NCBI GenBank assembly: GCA_035280245.1
Contig: DATEGF010000322.1
Coordinates: forward strand, 1-5,339
Source: DASZHJ01 sp035280245
Lineage (GTDB): Bacteria; Pseudomonadota; Alphaproteobacteria; ATCC43930; CGMCC-115725
Direction: 5' to 3'
DNA length: 5,339 nt
Shown here in pieces: positions 4,781-5,339 of the stretch (position 1 is the first letter of the stretch; every line of letters starts with the position of its first letter). The notes below the pieces were generated by a model. It worked only from the letters and a program-made list of their open reading frames with translations, did no database searches and was not told the DNA's origin. A program made the translations under genes and the position numbers.

Positions 4781-5339
4781 ATGTTCACGACTGAGGAAAT
4801 CCGGACGATTCCGATATTGTCCGCCGTCCCGGCGGCGGAGCTTGCTCGTCTCGCAAAATCGGCAGCCGACATTCAACTCGCGGCTGGAGAGTGGGCCGTT
4901 CAGGAGGGTGATGAGCGCGCTTTCTTTGCCGTGATTTCCGGCAAGATCGAAGTAATCAAGTTGTTCGACGGGGTCCCCCGAACGCTCGGTTGGCGCATGC
5001 CCGGCACCATATTCGGTGAAGTGCCTCTGGCGCTCGGGTCGCCATTCCCCGGTGGCTATCGAGCCGCGAAGCCATCGCGCGTGCTGCGCCTCGATGCTCA
5101 GCAATATTATATGACCGCTGCCTCGGCGCCGGAATTCGCGCAGAAAATGGGCGCGCTCGCGCGCGAGCGTATCGGCGGCCTGCAGAAAATCTCCGCAGAG
5201 CCACCCAAGCCGCGCGTGAAGATTCTGGGACATCGCTGGGATAGCGCATGCAGCGACCTGCGCCGGTTCCTCGCGCGCAACCAGATCACGTTTGAGTGGG
5301 TAACGCCCGATGCGTCCGATCTCGAGGTCAAATGGCCGG
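4781..5339 (+). CDS. Cyclic-nucleotide-binding domain fused to a thioredoxin-reductase-type flavoprotein (5' part only)
   Basis: The first 186 codons are visible and open to the right edge. Residues 10-135 form a CRP-type cNMP-binding beta-barrel: IPILSAVPAAELARLA, LAAGEWAVQEGD, FFAVISGKIEVIK, and a phosphate-binding cassette with FGE (Glu80) and YRAA (Arg94), the residues that hold the ribose 2'-OH and cyclic phosphate in CRP/PKA-type domains. There is no helix-turn-helix after the barrel. Instead a new domain begins at about 145 (VKILGHRWDSACSDLRRFLA, then RNQITFEWVTPD). It resembles the glutaredoxin-like lead-in (LRDFLxRNxxPFxW) that precedes the FAD/NADPH domains in cNMP-binding thioredoxin-disulfide-reductase-like proteins. 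The expected FAD GxGxxG and redox CxxC lie beyond the window, so the reductase half is an inference. The predicted role is a flavin disulfide reductase gated by cAMP, with the adjacent cyclase as a natural supplier. Confidence 0.8.
   Translation, partial: MFTTEEIRTIPILSAVPAAELARLAKSAADIQLAAGEWAVQEGDERAFFAVISGKIEVIKLFDGVPRTLGWRMPGTIFGEVPLALGSPFPGGYRAAKPSRVLRLDAQQYYMTAASAPEFAQKMGALARERIGGLQKISAEPPKPRVKILGHRWDSACSDLRRFLARNQITFEWVTPDASDLEVKWP

Noticed and set aside
2932..4872. A 646-codon open frame on the minus strand, antisense to the cyclase
   Set aside because: Its product is an Arg/Glu/Asp/His/Gln-rich low-complexity chain with no domain pattern. Its length follows from high GC and strong third-position bias opposite the cyclase gene, which has all catalytic motifs.
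3600..4934. A 444-codon plus-strand frame overlapping the cyclase
   Set aside because: It is an Arg-rich shadow in another frame of the same strand and runs through the cyclase stop and into the next gene with no family features.

Overview
The window looks like a piece of chromosome from a high-GC, metabolically versatile proteobacterium, most likely an alphaproteobacterium. That is inferred from strong G/C third-position bias, a CO/xanthine dehydrogenase-type flavoprotein gene, a broad-specificity SDR, a membrane-bound class III nucleotide cyclase and a cNMP-binding/thioredoxin-reductase fusion. No rRNA or tRNA gene, CRISPR array, insertion sequence or origin was recognised. The genus cannot be read from the sequence.

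Left edge (1-741, minus strand): the N-terminal 247 codons of a molybdenum-hydroxylase FAD subunit (CoxM/XdhB family). Its 3' end lies beyond position 1, and a consensus-like -35 box sits upstream of it.

Accessory patch (about 742-1720): this stretch looks less G/C-biased than its surroundings. It holds a TumE/DUF6516-type toxin-like gene broken by a -1 frameshift in a T4 run, an intact HVO_A0114/COG4190-type winged-helix gene translationally linked to it, and the C-terminal remnant of an HNH nuclease. It reads as a decaying toxin-antitoxin-like cargo site.

Middle (1721-3022, minus strand): a two-gene operon encoding a YccF-family membrane protein, then a short-chain dehydrogenase 33 bases downstream.

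Right part (about 3148-5339, plus strand): a C-terminal fragment of an AMP-forming acyl-CoA ligase that still carries the A10 lysine motif. It is followed by a complete six-TM class III adenylate cyclase and then by the 5' end of a gene joining a cyclic-nucleotide-binding domain to a thioredoxin-reductase-type module. Two perfect 10-bp palindromes lie between the last two genes. The most interesting biology is this pairing: the gene for a membrane enzyme expected to make cAMP sits directly upstream of a gene for a redox flavoenzyme carrying a cNMP sensor, which suggests a local cAMP-to-thiol-redox circuit.
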